Origin: DATFYM01 sp035315065
GTDB lineage: Bacteria > Acidobacteriota > Terriglobia > UBA7540
Length of the DNA: 37,200 bases
NCBI GenBank assembly: GCA_035315065.1
Contig: DATFYM010000129.1
Location: 1-37,200 of the forward strand
Reading direction: 5' to 3'
In this document: piece by piece, positions 25,546 through 33,381 of the stretch
How positions within the stretch are numbered: the first letter of the stretch is position 1
How the letters are laid out: every line of letters begins with the position of its first letter
Notes under the pieces: generated by a model
Told to the model about the DNA's origin: nothing
The model's database searches: none
What the model saw: the letters and a program-made list of their open reading frames with translations, nothing else
Translations under genes and position numbers: made by a program

Positions 25546-25602
25546 GTCCAAACCCAACGCAATAGCCCGAAAGTGCCATCCCCGTATAGCACTTTAGTTC
25601 TA
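25546..25602 (-). promoter_or_regulatory. Composite promoter-like element, copy A (upstream of PEP-CTERM gene)
   Basis: Read on the minus strand: AAAGTGCTATA (25585-25595), 18 bases, GCTATTGC (25559-25566), 7 bases, then TTGGAC (25546-25551). The first block is half of an imperfect palindrome, TATAGCACTTTAGTTCTA on the plus strand (25585-25602). Copy B at 32590-32647 has the same blocks with the same 18- and 7-base spacers. TTGGAC could be a -35 box with upstream activator sites; no good -10 is seen. Confidence 0.6.
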
Positions 25603-25667
25603 GTTTCCATAAAGGTACTGGTACTTGATTGTTCAATCCCCGCGTCCCCGTTCGTCCTTCCCCGCCC

Positions 25668-27992
25668 TTACATCCTTCCGAAAATCTGCTGATAATCCTG
25701 CCGCCGGCGTAAGCCCTGGTCCAGCTTCAGCGCCGCCTGGAGCTCCGACTGGGCCTCCCGCTTCTTTCCCGACCCCAACAAGCTAGCCGCAAGGTGTAGC
25801 CTATAATCTCCATTCTGAGGTTCTTGGCGGACGGCTTCCTGAAGCACCGGAGTCGCCAAGCCGTACAGACCGCGCTTGTAATAGATCCAGCCCAGGGTAT
25901 CGGAGACCGTCGCCACCTGGGGCATCGCCACTTTGGCGCGCCGGGCCAGATCGAGGGCGCGGTCCATATCGCCCTTCGGCTTCTCACACAACAACCACGC
26001 CAGGTTGTTGGCCGCCACTCCGAGACTGGGGTCGATTTGCAAGGCCTTTTCGTAAGCCTCTTGGGCTTGGTCCGGCTGGCCCAGATCCTCGTGGAGGCTT
26101 CCCAGTTCAGTCCAGAAGCCGGGATTGCCTGGCTTCAGTTTCGCCGCCGCCTCAAACTCAGCGACCGCGCGATCGAGAGCTTTCTCCTGAACGTAAAGGG
26201 CTCCCAGCATGGCATAGCTGGTGAAATTCTGGGGGTCCAGTTCGATGGCACGCTTGAGGGCCGCCTCGGCGGGCTGGCCCTGCCCCAACTCGGAGTAAGT
26301 CTTGCCCAGAAGGTCATAAAGCGGGGCGGCCTCGTTCTGGGCAATCTGCTGCTTGATTCGGGCCGGAGCCTTTTCTTTGTGGCCCTGGGCCCCATAGACG
26401 GCCACCAGCCCCATCAAGGAGTTGACGTCCTTGGAGTCGAGCGTGAGGGCTTTCTCGTATTCCTTCTCCGCGAGGTCGTAGCGGCGTTCCGCCTGGTAAG
26501 CCATCCCCAAGCGAGCTGGTCCCTGGGCAGATGAGGGCTGCAACTTGGCGAACGCTTGAAACTCGGCCTCCGCCTTGGCCGCTTCGCCCAAGTTGAGCTC
26601 CGCGCTTCCCTCCAGCAAATGGGCGTCCGCCCGGTTCGGCTGCTGGGCCAGCGCCTGCTGAGCGTAGCGCAGGGCGGCGTCCGGGGCGCCACGGGTGAGC
26701 ATCAACTGAGACAAAGCCACGTAGGCGTCCGTGTAGCGCGGATTCAAACCGATGGCGGTCTCAAAACTGTGCTGGGCCAGGTCCGGATTCGACTCCTCAG
26801 TGTAGGCTAGGCCCTTGAGAAAATGAAGCGTGGGAACGTTGGGGTCCAGGTGCTCCGCCGCCCCGAGGGACTGGATGGCCTTCTCCGGGTCCCGGCGCAA
26901 CAGCAGGATTCGCGCCTGCAACATCAAGGCCGAGGGCTCCTTGGGACGGTCCTTCAGGATCTCGGTGACAATGCCGGCGGCTTCGTCAAGATTCTGCTTG
27001 CGAAGCGCCACTTCCGCCAGTTGCAGGCGGGCCGCCAGAAAGGCGGGCTTTTCCTTGATGAGTTCGGCGTACAACTTGTGGGCCTCATCAAAGCGACCGG
27101 CATTGAAATAGAAGTTCGCGAGACTGAAGCGGGCCTGAAGGGATCCGCCCTCCATTTTGACCAGCTCCCCGTAAGTCTGTTCGGCGGCGGCGAAGTTCCG
27201 CTGGACAAAGTAAAAATCGGCCAGGGCCGTCCGGGCCTCAGCGGAATTGGGATCGTTGTTGACGGCCGCCCGGTACTCTTCCTCTGCCTGGTCGTAATGC
27301 CCCTGGCTCAGGTAGTAGCTGGCGAGCGTGTGGCGGGCGGGGACCGACTTCGGGTTGAGCGCCAGGGCCTTCTCAAACTGCGCTCTGGCGTCATCCATCT
27401 TTTCTTGGCGCGCTTCAGGCGCCGCTAACGTTGTCGCCTGCGCCGCGTACATCATGCCTAGCTCGAGATAGGCAGGAACGTAATCGCTATGGCTGGCGAT
27501 GACTTGCTGCAAAATCGCGATTCCGTGGGGAAGGTCTTTCTTTCCGGCGTAGGCACTCGCCAAAAAGATTCGCGCTTCGATCTCGTCCGGATGCTTGTCC
27601 AGGACCGTCTGCAACGTCCGGATCGCTTCATCGAAATGGATCCCGCCCGCAAGCAGTTGGAGGCCGGCGATCGCGACTTGGGTTTGAATGTGCTCCGGAT
27701 CCAGTCTGCTTGCCTCCAGGAATTCGTTGTAGCTCTGCTGGAGCTGCCCATCCTGGAAAAAAGCTTGGCCGAGCTTGTAATGAATGTCCGCCGAAGTCGG
27801 CTCCATCTTAAGCGCATTCCGGTATTGAATAATCGCCTTGTTGAAGTCGCCTCTGGCGGCGTACTTATCGGCGCTGCGCACGAACTCGGACTTTCGTTTC
27901 TGCGGATTCATCGTGCATGCTGCCGCGAGCAGCGGTAGTATGAGTGCACTCACCAGGAACAACCGAAAGTTGATCTTGCATCCCGCCTGCAT
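25668..27992 (-). CDS. prsT: TPR-repeat lipoprotein of the PEP-CTERM system (PrsT type)
   Basis: 774 residues. Residues 1-26 form a lipoprotein signal with lipobox LAAAC (Cys26). The rest is a long array of 34-residue tetratricopeptide repeats, for example FNKAIIQYRNALKMEPTSAD and YDLAEKEYEKALTLDSKDVN. The family (TIGR02917) is a standing partner of EpsH-type exosortases and is thought to act as an outer-membrane or periplasmic scaffold for polysaccharide export or assembly. The ATG at 27992 has GGGGAGG 9-15 bases upstream, whereas extending to 28028 would place residues ahead of the signal peptide. It lies between the sugar transferase (83-to-120-base gap) and the PEP-CTERM gene, which appears to have its own promoter. 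Confidence 0.92.
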   Translation of the reverse strand: MQAGCKINFRLFLVSALILPLLAAACTMNPQKRKSEFVRSADKYAARGDFNKAIIQYRNALKMEPTSADIHYKLGQAFFQDGQLQQSYNEFLEASRLDPEHIQTQVAIAGLQLLAGGIHFDEAIRTLQTVLDKHPDEIEARIFLASAYAGKKDLPHGIAILQQVIASHSDYVPAYLELGMMYAAQATTLAAPEARQEKMDDARAQFEKALALNPKSVPARHTLASYYLSQGHYDQAEEEYRAAVNNDPNSAEARTALADFYFVQRNFAAAEQTYGELVKMEGGSLQARFSLANFYFNAGRFDEAHKLYAELIKEKPAFLAARLQLAEVALRKQNLDEAAGIVTEILKDRPKEPSALMLQARILLLRRDPEKAIQSLGAAEHLDPNVPTLHFLKGLAYTEESNPDLAQHSFETAIGLNPRYTDAYVALSQLMLTRGAPDAALRYAQQALAQQPNRADAHLLEGSAELNLGEAAKAEAEFQAFAKLQPSSAQGPARLGMAYQAERRYDLAEKEYEKALTLDSKDVNSLMGLVAVYGAQGHKEKAPARIKQQIAQNEAAPLYDLLGKTYSELGQGQPAEAALKRAIELDPQNFTSYAMLGALYVQEKALDRAVAEFEAAAKLKPGNPGFWTELGSLHEDLGQPDQAQEAYEKALQIDPSLGVAANNLAWLLCEKPKGDMDRALDLARRAKVAMPQVATVSDTLGWIYYKRGLYGLATPVLQEAVRQEPQNGDYRLHLAASLLGSGKKREAQSELQAALKLDQGLRRRQDYQQIFGRM

Positions 27993-28111
27993 AATTCTTA
28001 ACCTCCCCAACCTGCTGGCCGGCCCCACGGCGTAAAACCTGCCGCTCGCCGGATTTCGGAACCCCGCAGACGCACGACGATCATGCCCAAGACGATTGGT
28101 GCGAGCTCTGA

Positions 28112-29506
28112 TTAGCGTGCTCCGCGGCTAAAGAGAGCGATCTTGAGCGTCTGAAAGAGAATGACGAGGTCGAGGGAAATGGACTGGTTCTTGATGTAGA
28201 ACACGTCGTACTCGAGCTTGTCTTTGGCCTCATCCACCGTCGAACCGTAAGAGCACGAGACCTGCGCCCATCCCGTAACGCCCGGCCGGATCACATGCCG
28301 GATGTCGTAGTAAGGAATCAAGGGCGTTAGTTTCTCAACGAAGTAAGGCCGTTCCGGGCGCGGCCCCACGAAATTCATATCGCCCCGCACAATATTGATG
28401 AGCTGCGGCACCTCGTCCAAGCGAAGCTTCCGCAGTACCCGGCCGACGCGGGTCACTCGGGGATCGTCCTTCCGCGCCCACACCGGACCCGTCCCCGACT
28501 CCGCATCGGTTCGCATGGAGCGAAACTTCAGGATCTCGAAAACGTGGCCGTCCAGCCCAACGCGCGCCTGCCGGTACAAAACGGGTCCGGGCGAATCAAG
28601 CTTGATCGCGATGGCGATGAGAACCAGCAGGGGACTCAAGACTGCCAGACCCCACAGCGCGAACGTGACGCCCACCACTCGGCGATAGAAGAAGGATCGC
28701 GCCGACTTGTGCAGGACGTCCGAAAAAACCAGCCCGCTGGGTTGAATGCTGTCGATGGGAATCCTGCCTGTCAACTTCTCATAAAGGGTGTTCGCGTATT
28801 CGACGCGGACGCCTTCCAGGCGCAGCCTGAGAAGAGTTTCCATGGGCAAGTACTGTCGCCGTTCCTCCAGTGCAATCACGACGCGATCAGGTTTGGCGCG
28901 GCCGGCAATCTCCTTCAGCTTCGCCAGTTGGCCTAGATAAGGGGCGCCCGCAGTTGCGATCTCCGGGCCCACCCCGTTGACGCTGACCAACCCAAGTACC
29001 CGGAAATGCAGGTCGGGGCGGGATCCGATCTGCCGCGTCAGCGCCGCAGCGTGGGGTCCGGTCCCAATTACCAGAATGCGATCGCCGGTGCCATAAAGCC
29101 GATGCACCCACTCGATCAGCACGCGCCAGAGCAGGATCACCAGGGCCACCGAAAGGACCGTGGTCTCGACAACCCCCCTGCCAAAGCGTGCTCGAGGAAC
29201 CACCGTGTAAATCAACGCCAGGATGATCGATGCCGCGCCGAAAGACTTCAGTGCCCCAATCAGGATCTCAGCGCTAGAGCGGATCGATTTCAAATCGTAG
29301 AGGTCATTGAAGTAGAGGCAAGTCTGGCACACCACGGTGATCAGCAGAACCTTGCTCAGCAGCGCCGAGTCCGGGAGGAGTCCGAAGACGCCCCGCCCCG
29401 TTTGCAGCGACACCGTAGCCCAGATACCCAGAATGATCAGGACGTTTTCCGTCACCAGCAACAGGAAGACGCGCCCTGGAAAATACTGGTTTAGGATTTT
29501 GACCAT
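28112..29506 (-). CDS. Polyprenyl-phosphate sugar-1-phosphate transferase (exosortase-system associated)
   Basis: 464 residues. It starts repeat-unit synthesis by moving a sugar-1-phosphate to undecaprenyl phosphate at the inner membrane. The N-terminus has four hydrophobic segments, then a nucleotide-binding-like CoA-binding domain (ILVIGTGPHAAALTRQI). A fifth membrane segment (about residues 278-300) leads into the catalytic domain: DSPGPVLYRQARVGLDG, ILKFRSMRTDAE, LRKLRLDEVPQLINIVRGDM, VGPRPERPYFV and RPGVTGWAQVS. This is the WbaP/EpsB-like layout (TIGR03013/03025). The ATG overlaps the end of the kinase gene by 16 bases, so the two are coupled. Confidence 0.94.
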   Translation of the reverse strand: MVKILNQYFPGRVFLLLVTENVLIILGIWATVSLQTGRGVFGLLPDSALLSKVLLITVVCQTCLYFNDLYDLKSIRSSAEILIGALKSFGAASIILALIYTVVPRARFGRGVVETTVLSVALVILLWRVLIEWVHRLYGTGDRILVIGTGPHAAALTRQIGSRPDLHFRVLGLVSVNGVGPEIATAGAPYLGQLAKLKEIAGRAKPDRVVIALEERRQYLPMETLLRLRLEGVRVEYANTLYEKLTGRIPIDSIQPSGLVFSDVLHKSARSFFYRRVVGVTFALWGLAVLSPLLVLIAIAIKLDSPGPVLYRQARVGLDGHVFEILKFRSMRTDAESGTGPVWARKDDPRVTRVGRVLRKLRLDEVPQLINIVRGDMNFVGPRPERPYFVEKLTPLIPYYDIRHVIRPGVTGWAQVSCSYGSTVDEAKDKLEYDVFYIKNQSISLDLVILFQTLKIALFSRGAR

Positions 29507-31890
29507 TGCAGATTTCCGTGGGTCTTTCCATAGTAGCCGTAGTAATAGCCACTGTTCGGCAGCCGGGCCACGCCGTTCAGGATCACCCCCACAATCTTTG
29601 GCTGCAACAGTTCCACGGCGCTGCAGGCGAGATCAAAGGGGCAGGTGCCGGCGCGAACCACCAGCAAGGCACCGTCCACCATGGAAGTCAGGACCTGGGC
29701 GTCAGCGATGGGGACCACGGGCGGCGCGTCCACTATGATCAAGTCGTAGTCACGCAACGCTTCGTGGAGGAAGTCCCTCATGCGTCGGCCATTCAGAAGC
29801 TCGGTTGCATTCTCTCCCAAATTCTCAGTAGGAACCACGGCCAGATTCTCGTTGAGTTGCAGGCGGACGTCGCTCAGACACTTTCCGTTCATGAGGTACG
29901 TGCTCAGCCCGAGTTGCGGTTTCATGTTCAAAAACGGGGCCAGGCTCGCCTTGCGCAGATCCGCGTCCACCAGAAGGACTTTCAGGCCCTCCAGTTGGCT
30001 CATCGAAAACGCGAGATTGGCAGCCACCATCGTCTTGCCCTCGCCCTGCACGGAGCTCGTCACCATCAGCGTGCGCATCGTTCGCACCCGCATTAGTTCT
30101 CGCAAACGGGTGCGCACGATCTTGAGTTGCTCCATGGCGAAAGCGTTATCGCCGGCCCCCCCGCGATACCACAGTTCCCTCAATCCCTCCGGCAGGGGCT
30201 TCGACGACCTCGCGCTCAAGTCCGGGAGCGGGGTCTGCGAACGGTCTTCCCTGGCTGGTAAGAGCGACAAGCCCGACGCCGCCGGATCGACGGTGATCCT
30301 CGAAGGCGTTGGACCGGGAAGGTCGACTCCAGTTGGTTCAGTCCCGGTAGAAGATTCAATGGTGATAACTTTCGTTTGTCCCTTGAGCTGCAAAAAGCGT
30401 TTCTTTTCCTCCCCCCGGGCGATCATCGGCAGCGAAGCGAGGAGGGGCACTGGAAGGTAGTAGGCCACATCCCGTTCATTATTGATTCGCTTGTCCCTCA
30501 ACTCTGCGGCCAAGCCGAGCAGGACCCCCATCCCGATGCCACCCGCGCAGGCAAAGAGGGAGCAAAGCAGCAATTGGGGCTTGATCGGTTCCTCCGGCAT
30601 GGTGGGTGGATCGAGCACGCGGAAGGTCTCACCTTTGGCCCCCTGTTCCATGGCCGCCGCCATGGCCGAGGCGTTCTTCTCTTCCAGGAGATGCTCGTAA
30701 TTCTTCTCCGCTCCCTGGTAATCGCGAGTGAGATCGGAAAACTGCTGCGCCGTCGCCGGCAAGCCCTCGAGTCGCGCCTCGGTGCTCTTGAGTTTCGCTT
30801 CGAGTACAGCTTGCTGGGCCGTCCGGCGCTTGATTTCCTGGTCGAGCTGAAGCATCTCACTACGAAGCTGATTAGCCGTGTAATCGCTCTGATAAGCAAC
30901 CGGTGCGACCGTACCTTTAGGGGTGACCGTCGTCGCCTCGGCAGGCGGCTGCTTGGCAAGCTTGGTCAGCGCCGCCACTTCTTCCTTCAAACGGATGACG
31001 TCTGGATGCCGAGGCGTCCACCTCTGCTCAGCATCCAGCAATTCTGCCTTGCGCGCCTCGAGTTGGCCCTGGATGAGGTTCTGCACGGGAACCGCAACCG
31101 GGTTCCCTGCCGCATCGACGGGCGTGTTCTTGGTAAGAAACGCGATGAGCGACTGGTCGTACGTCTTGCGATCCTCGGCCCGGGAGATAGCGTCCAAGTT
31201 CGCGGCCAGCGAGCCTTGAACCTGCCCCATGATGGCGAAGATCGCTCCCTGCTGATCGGGGAGTGTCCCTTCGTGTTGTGCTTGAAAGTCCCGCAGCCGC
31301 TTCCCCTTCGCCTCCATATCCGAGCTGGCCTTTTCCAGTTGGCTGTCGAGGAACTCGGTTGTTCCGACGGCCTGTTGCTGACGAATCCGAAGGTTCTCCT
31401 CGGTAAAGAGGTTCCCCAGTTGACGAGTCACCTCGGTGACCAACGACCGGTCGGAACCTTCGTAGGAGATTTTGAAAGCCAAGCTATTGGCATGGTCCGG
31501 ATGCAGGGCCTGCTGCGGGTCCACCAGGGTTTGGACGGCAATATCCTTGCGCATCAACTCGACGATATCTTCCTGCGACTTGCCTCGTTCATCCCGGTAG
31601 AGACCAAACTGATCGATCACCCTCTGCAGGTGAGTGCGGCTGAGAACTTCCTGGGTGATCATTTGCAGACGAGCCGTGGCGTCGGTGGTGACCGTCGAAG
31701 CGACGTAGCTTGCCGGGACCTGCTGCGGCTCCACCTGGATCGTGGTGTCGGATTGCCAAGTCTTGGGCCACTTGAAAATCACCGGCAGCGCAATGGCGAT
31801 GACAACCACCGGGGTGATCATAAACCACCAGCGGCGACGGCGGAGAACCTCCGCAAAATCGCTGAGATCCGACGGGAATCGTCTGTTCAT
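29491..31890 (-). CDS. Wzz-type chain-length determinant fused to BY-kinase (Wzc-like)
   Basis: 799 residues. A first membrane segment (about 20-38) precedes a long periplasmic Wzz region rich in coiled-coil helices, including LEGLPATAQQFSDLTRDYQG. A second membrane segment lies near residues 435-455. The C-terminal cytoplasmic kinase has Walker A VQGEGKTM (614-621), Walker A' VDADLRK (641-647) and Walker B IIVDAPPVV (718-726). It ends with a tyrosine cluster, YYYGYYG, at 782-788, the usual autophosphorylation tail. Proteobacterial exosortase loci commonly split the same parts into two genes (TIGR03007 and TIGR03018); here they are one. AAGGAG 10 bases before the ATG fixes the start. It is probably the first gene of the exopolysaccharide operon. 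Confidence 0.94.
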   Translation of the reverse strand: MNRRFPSDLSDFAEVLRRRRWWFMITPVVVIAIALPVIFKWPKTWQSDTTIQVEPQQVPASYVASTVTTDATARLQMITQEVLSRTHLQRVIDQFGLYRDERGKSQEDIVELMRKDIAVQTLVDPQQALHPDHANSLAFKISYEGSDRSLVTEVTRQLGNLFTEENLRIRQQQAVGTTEFLDSQLEKASSDMEAKGKRLRDFQAQHEGTLPDQQGAIFAIMGQVQGSLAANLDAISRAEDRKTYDQSLIAFLTKNTPVDAAGNPVAVPVQNLIQGQLEARKAELLDAEQRWTPRHPDVIRLKEEVAALTKLAKQPPAEATTVTPKGTVAPVAYQSDYTANQLRSEMLQLDQEIKRRTAQQAVLEAKLKSTEARLEGLPATAQQFSDLTRDYQGAEKNYEHLLEEKNASAMAAAMEQGAKGETFRVLDPPTMPEEPIKPQLLLCSLFACAGGIGMGVLLGLAAELRDKRINNERDVAYYLPVPLLASLPMIARGEEKKRFLQLKGQTKVITIESSTGTEPTGVDLPGPTPSRITVDPAASGLSLLPAREDRSQTPLPDLSARSSKPLPEGLRELWYRGGAGDNAFAMEQLKIVRTRLRELMRVRTMRTLMVTSSVQGEGKTMVAANLAFSMSQLEGLKVLLVDADLRKASLAPFLNMKPQLGLSTYLMNGKCLSDVRLQLNENLAVVPTENLGENATELLNGRRMRDFLHEALRDYDLIIVDAPPVVPIADAQVLTSMVDGALLVVRAGTCPFDLACSAVELLQPKIVGVILNGVARLPNSGYYYGYYGKTHGNLQWSKS

Positions 31891-31925
31891 GGACTTAAAA
31901 CTCCTTGATTTTTCTTCAGTACACT

Positions 31926-31945
31926 GTGCTCTTCCCCTTGAGCAC
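31926..31945 (-). repeat. Short inverted repeat upstream of the chain-length gene
   Basis: GTGCTC (31926-31931) and GAGCAC (31940-31945) are perfect inverted repeats with an 8-base spacer, about 35-55 bases before the ATG at 31890. The half-sites share GTGCT with the composite element at 32590-32647. It may be an operator or a leader hairpin. Confidence 0.35.
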
Positions 31946-32022
31946 CGCTAGACCTCAGCCGACGGTTGCTACGTCACGGGAGGTCCATCACCTCTTGTCT
32001 TGGCGCGCCTTGGCGCGCCCGC

Positions 32023-32054
32023 AAGAAAAGGCCGCCGCTTTGAATCGGGGCGGC
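32023..32054 (-). terminator. Likely rho-independent terminator after the PilZ gene
   Basis: On the minus strand, GCCGCC (from 32054) and GGCGGC (to 32031) form a 6-bp GC stem with a 12-base loop. It is followed by CTTTTCTT. It lies about 110 bases after the PilZ stop and before the chain-length gene, so it would separate the regulatory genes from the exopolysaccharide operon. Just beyond it a TTGGCGCGCC 10-mer is repeated in tandem (32000-32019). Confidence 0.45.
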
Positions 32055-32160
32055 GACGGAGTACGGTCAGCGCCAGTTTCGCACCCTGCACATTTGAGCC
32101 GGACAACCAGACTTGCTAACGGCAAGCCAGGCGAATCCAAACGCCGCGCGGGCCCGACGG

Positions 32161-32508
32161 TTACGGGCCAGGTTTGTCTCTGCCTCGCCCAAAGTGATAA
32201 TTCGAAATCGTCGCCGCCAGACCGGCCCGAGCGCCGAGGTCCGGCTGGATACGAACGATGTGGCCACGGCAACTGACCTCGGCGTGGGTCCCGTCCGTCA
32301 TTTCGACCGGCAGAACAAAAGACATATCGACCGATGTGCCTTCTTTCAGGAGCCGCTGAGCTCGGAATAGCACTCCCGACCGGCTGATATTCTCGGTGGT
32401 GCCTTCGCCCCAAGCCGTTTCCCCGCTCGCTCGATAGCGGATCGGTATCCGCAGGTTGAACCGAGGCGCCCGCGGATGATCCCCCGAGCTTCGCCCTACG
32501 TCTGCCAT
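32161..32508 (-). CDS. PilZ-domain c-di-GMP-binding protein
   Basis: 115 residues from the ATG at 32508. It has both c-di-GMP-contact motifs of the PilZ domain: RxxxR as RFNLR (16-20) and (D/N)xSxxG as NISRSG (40-45), within a small beta-barrel-like sequence. It likely acts as a cytoplasmic receptor that changes exopolysaccharide output, but its target is unknown. Longer starts (ATG at 32535, TTG at 32553) are possible. The 32508 start is supported because its distance from the upstream composite element (95 bases) nearly equals that of the PEP-CTERM gene (96 bases). It lies 135 bases after the response regulator stop and is followed by a likely terminator. Confidence 0.85.
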   Translation of the reverse strand: MADVGRSSGDHPRAPRFNLRIPIRYRASGETAWGEGTTENISRSGVLFRAQRLLKEGTSVDMSFVLPVEMTDGTHAEVSCRGHIVRIQPDLGARAGLAATISNYHFGRGRDKPGP

Positions 32509-32589
32509 TGTTGTAGCCCGCAACGTTGACCGCATTATCGGCCCTCTGGCCAATCAGAGAAGCCCCCTCACACATCAACGGTAACCCGC

Positions 32590-32647
32590 GGTCAAGAAAA
32601 CGGCAATAGCACAAAGGTGGGGGGTGCCTATAGCACTTTAGTGCTAT
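32590..32647 (-). promoter_or_regulatory. Composite promoter-like element, copy B (upstream of PilZ gene, overlapping regulator stop)
   Basis: Minus strand order: AAAGTGCTATA (32629-32639), 18 bases, GCTATTGC (32603-32610), 7 bases, TTGACC (32590-32595). The outer part is a perfect 18-bp palindrome, ATAGCACTTTAGTGCTAT, at 32630-32647. The half-site GTGCTAT recurs 24 bases further on as part of GTGCTATTGC. The palindrome overlaps the response regulator's stop codon (32644-32646). Same blocks and spacers as copy A at 25546-25602. Confidence 0.65.
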
Positions 32648-33381
32648 GCGGACTTGCGCCCGCTGTTGCTATCTGTGTCATCGGCCTCGCTCTGCCCCTC
32701 GCTATCTGCCACGCCGCCCACCAACCGGTGGTCCACCGCGAAGAGAGCTAACTCGAGGCGGTTGTAAACCCCCAACTTATCGAAAGCACTGGTCAAGTGG
32801 TGTTTCACGGTCTGTTCGCTCATCCCGAGCTTCCGCCCGATCTCCCGATTCGAGTAGCCGGCGACGATCAGCTTCACCACTTCCAGTTCGCGCGGCGTCA
32901 GTCCGTAGTTCTTCGGCGGTGGTTCCTCGGCTGCTGGTGAAGGCACGGTACGCATGGCGTTCACCAGGTCGGAGACACTCTCGCGGCCGACCCAATACTG
33001 GCCGGCCATCACCGTCCGGATGCTCTTGAGCAAAAGCTTGGTGGCCGACTCTTTTGAGACCACGCCCCGCGCTCCCTGTTGCAGCGCCTCCAGCAACTGA
33101 GCTCTTTCCACGGTGGCCGCCAAAACGATCACCCGCGTCAGCACCGAGCTCCCATTCAGCTCCCGCAACGCCTCCAGTCCGGAACGCTTGGGCATGGAGA
33201 TGTCCATCAGTACGATATCCGGCTCGTGCTGACGTACGAGGCGGACGGCTTCGACGCCGTCCCCCGCCTCGGCGATCACCCGAAGATCCGGCTCGGTTTC
33301 GAGCAGCTTCCGCAACCCGTCGCGGAAAATAGGGTGATCGTCAGCGATGATAATCCGCACCTTCTTGCCGGCCTTAGTCAT
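32644..33381 (-). CDS. LuxR/NarL-family response regulator
   Basis: 245 residues. The receiver domain (about 7-125) has the acidic pair Asp14/Asp15, phospho-acceptor Asp60 in LMDISMP and Lys110 in GVVSK. A linker leads to a C-terminal LuxR-type helix-turn-helix, LTPRELEVVKLIVAGYSNREIG (shortened: TPRELEVVKLIVAG) then SEQTVKHHLTSAFDKLGV. Such regulators dimerise on phosphorylation and bind short inverted repeats. The ATG at 33381 overlaps the end of the kinase gene by 8 bases, which sets the start and marks the partner kinase. Its stop codon lies within the palindrome of composite element B, so it may control the PilZ gene and, through copy A, the PEP-CTERM gene; this is inference. Confidence 0.94.
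   Translation of the reverse strand: MTKAGKKVRIIIADDHPIFRDGLRKLLETEPDLRVIAEAGDGVEAVRLVRQHEPDIVLMDISMPKRSGLEALRELNGSSVLTRVIVLAATVERAQLLEALQQGARGVVSKESATKLLLKSIRTVMAGQYWVGRESVSDLVNAMRTVPSPAAEEPPPKNYGLTPRELEVVKLIVAGYSNREIGRKLGMSEQTVKHHLTSAFDKLGVYNRLELALFAVDHRLVGGVADSEGQSEADDTDSNSGRKSA

Noticed and set aside
25546..25585. Possible sigma-54 promoter (TGGCAC then TTGC) before the PEP-CTERM gene
   Set aside because: The two blocks are 10 bases apart instead of the required 5, and copy B lacks TGGCAC altogether.
30376..31908. A 510-codon plus-strand open frame
   Set aside because: Antisense to the Wzz/kinase gene, whose motifs are unmistakable; no domain in the plus frame.
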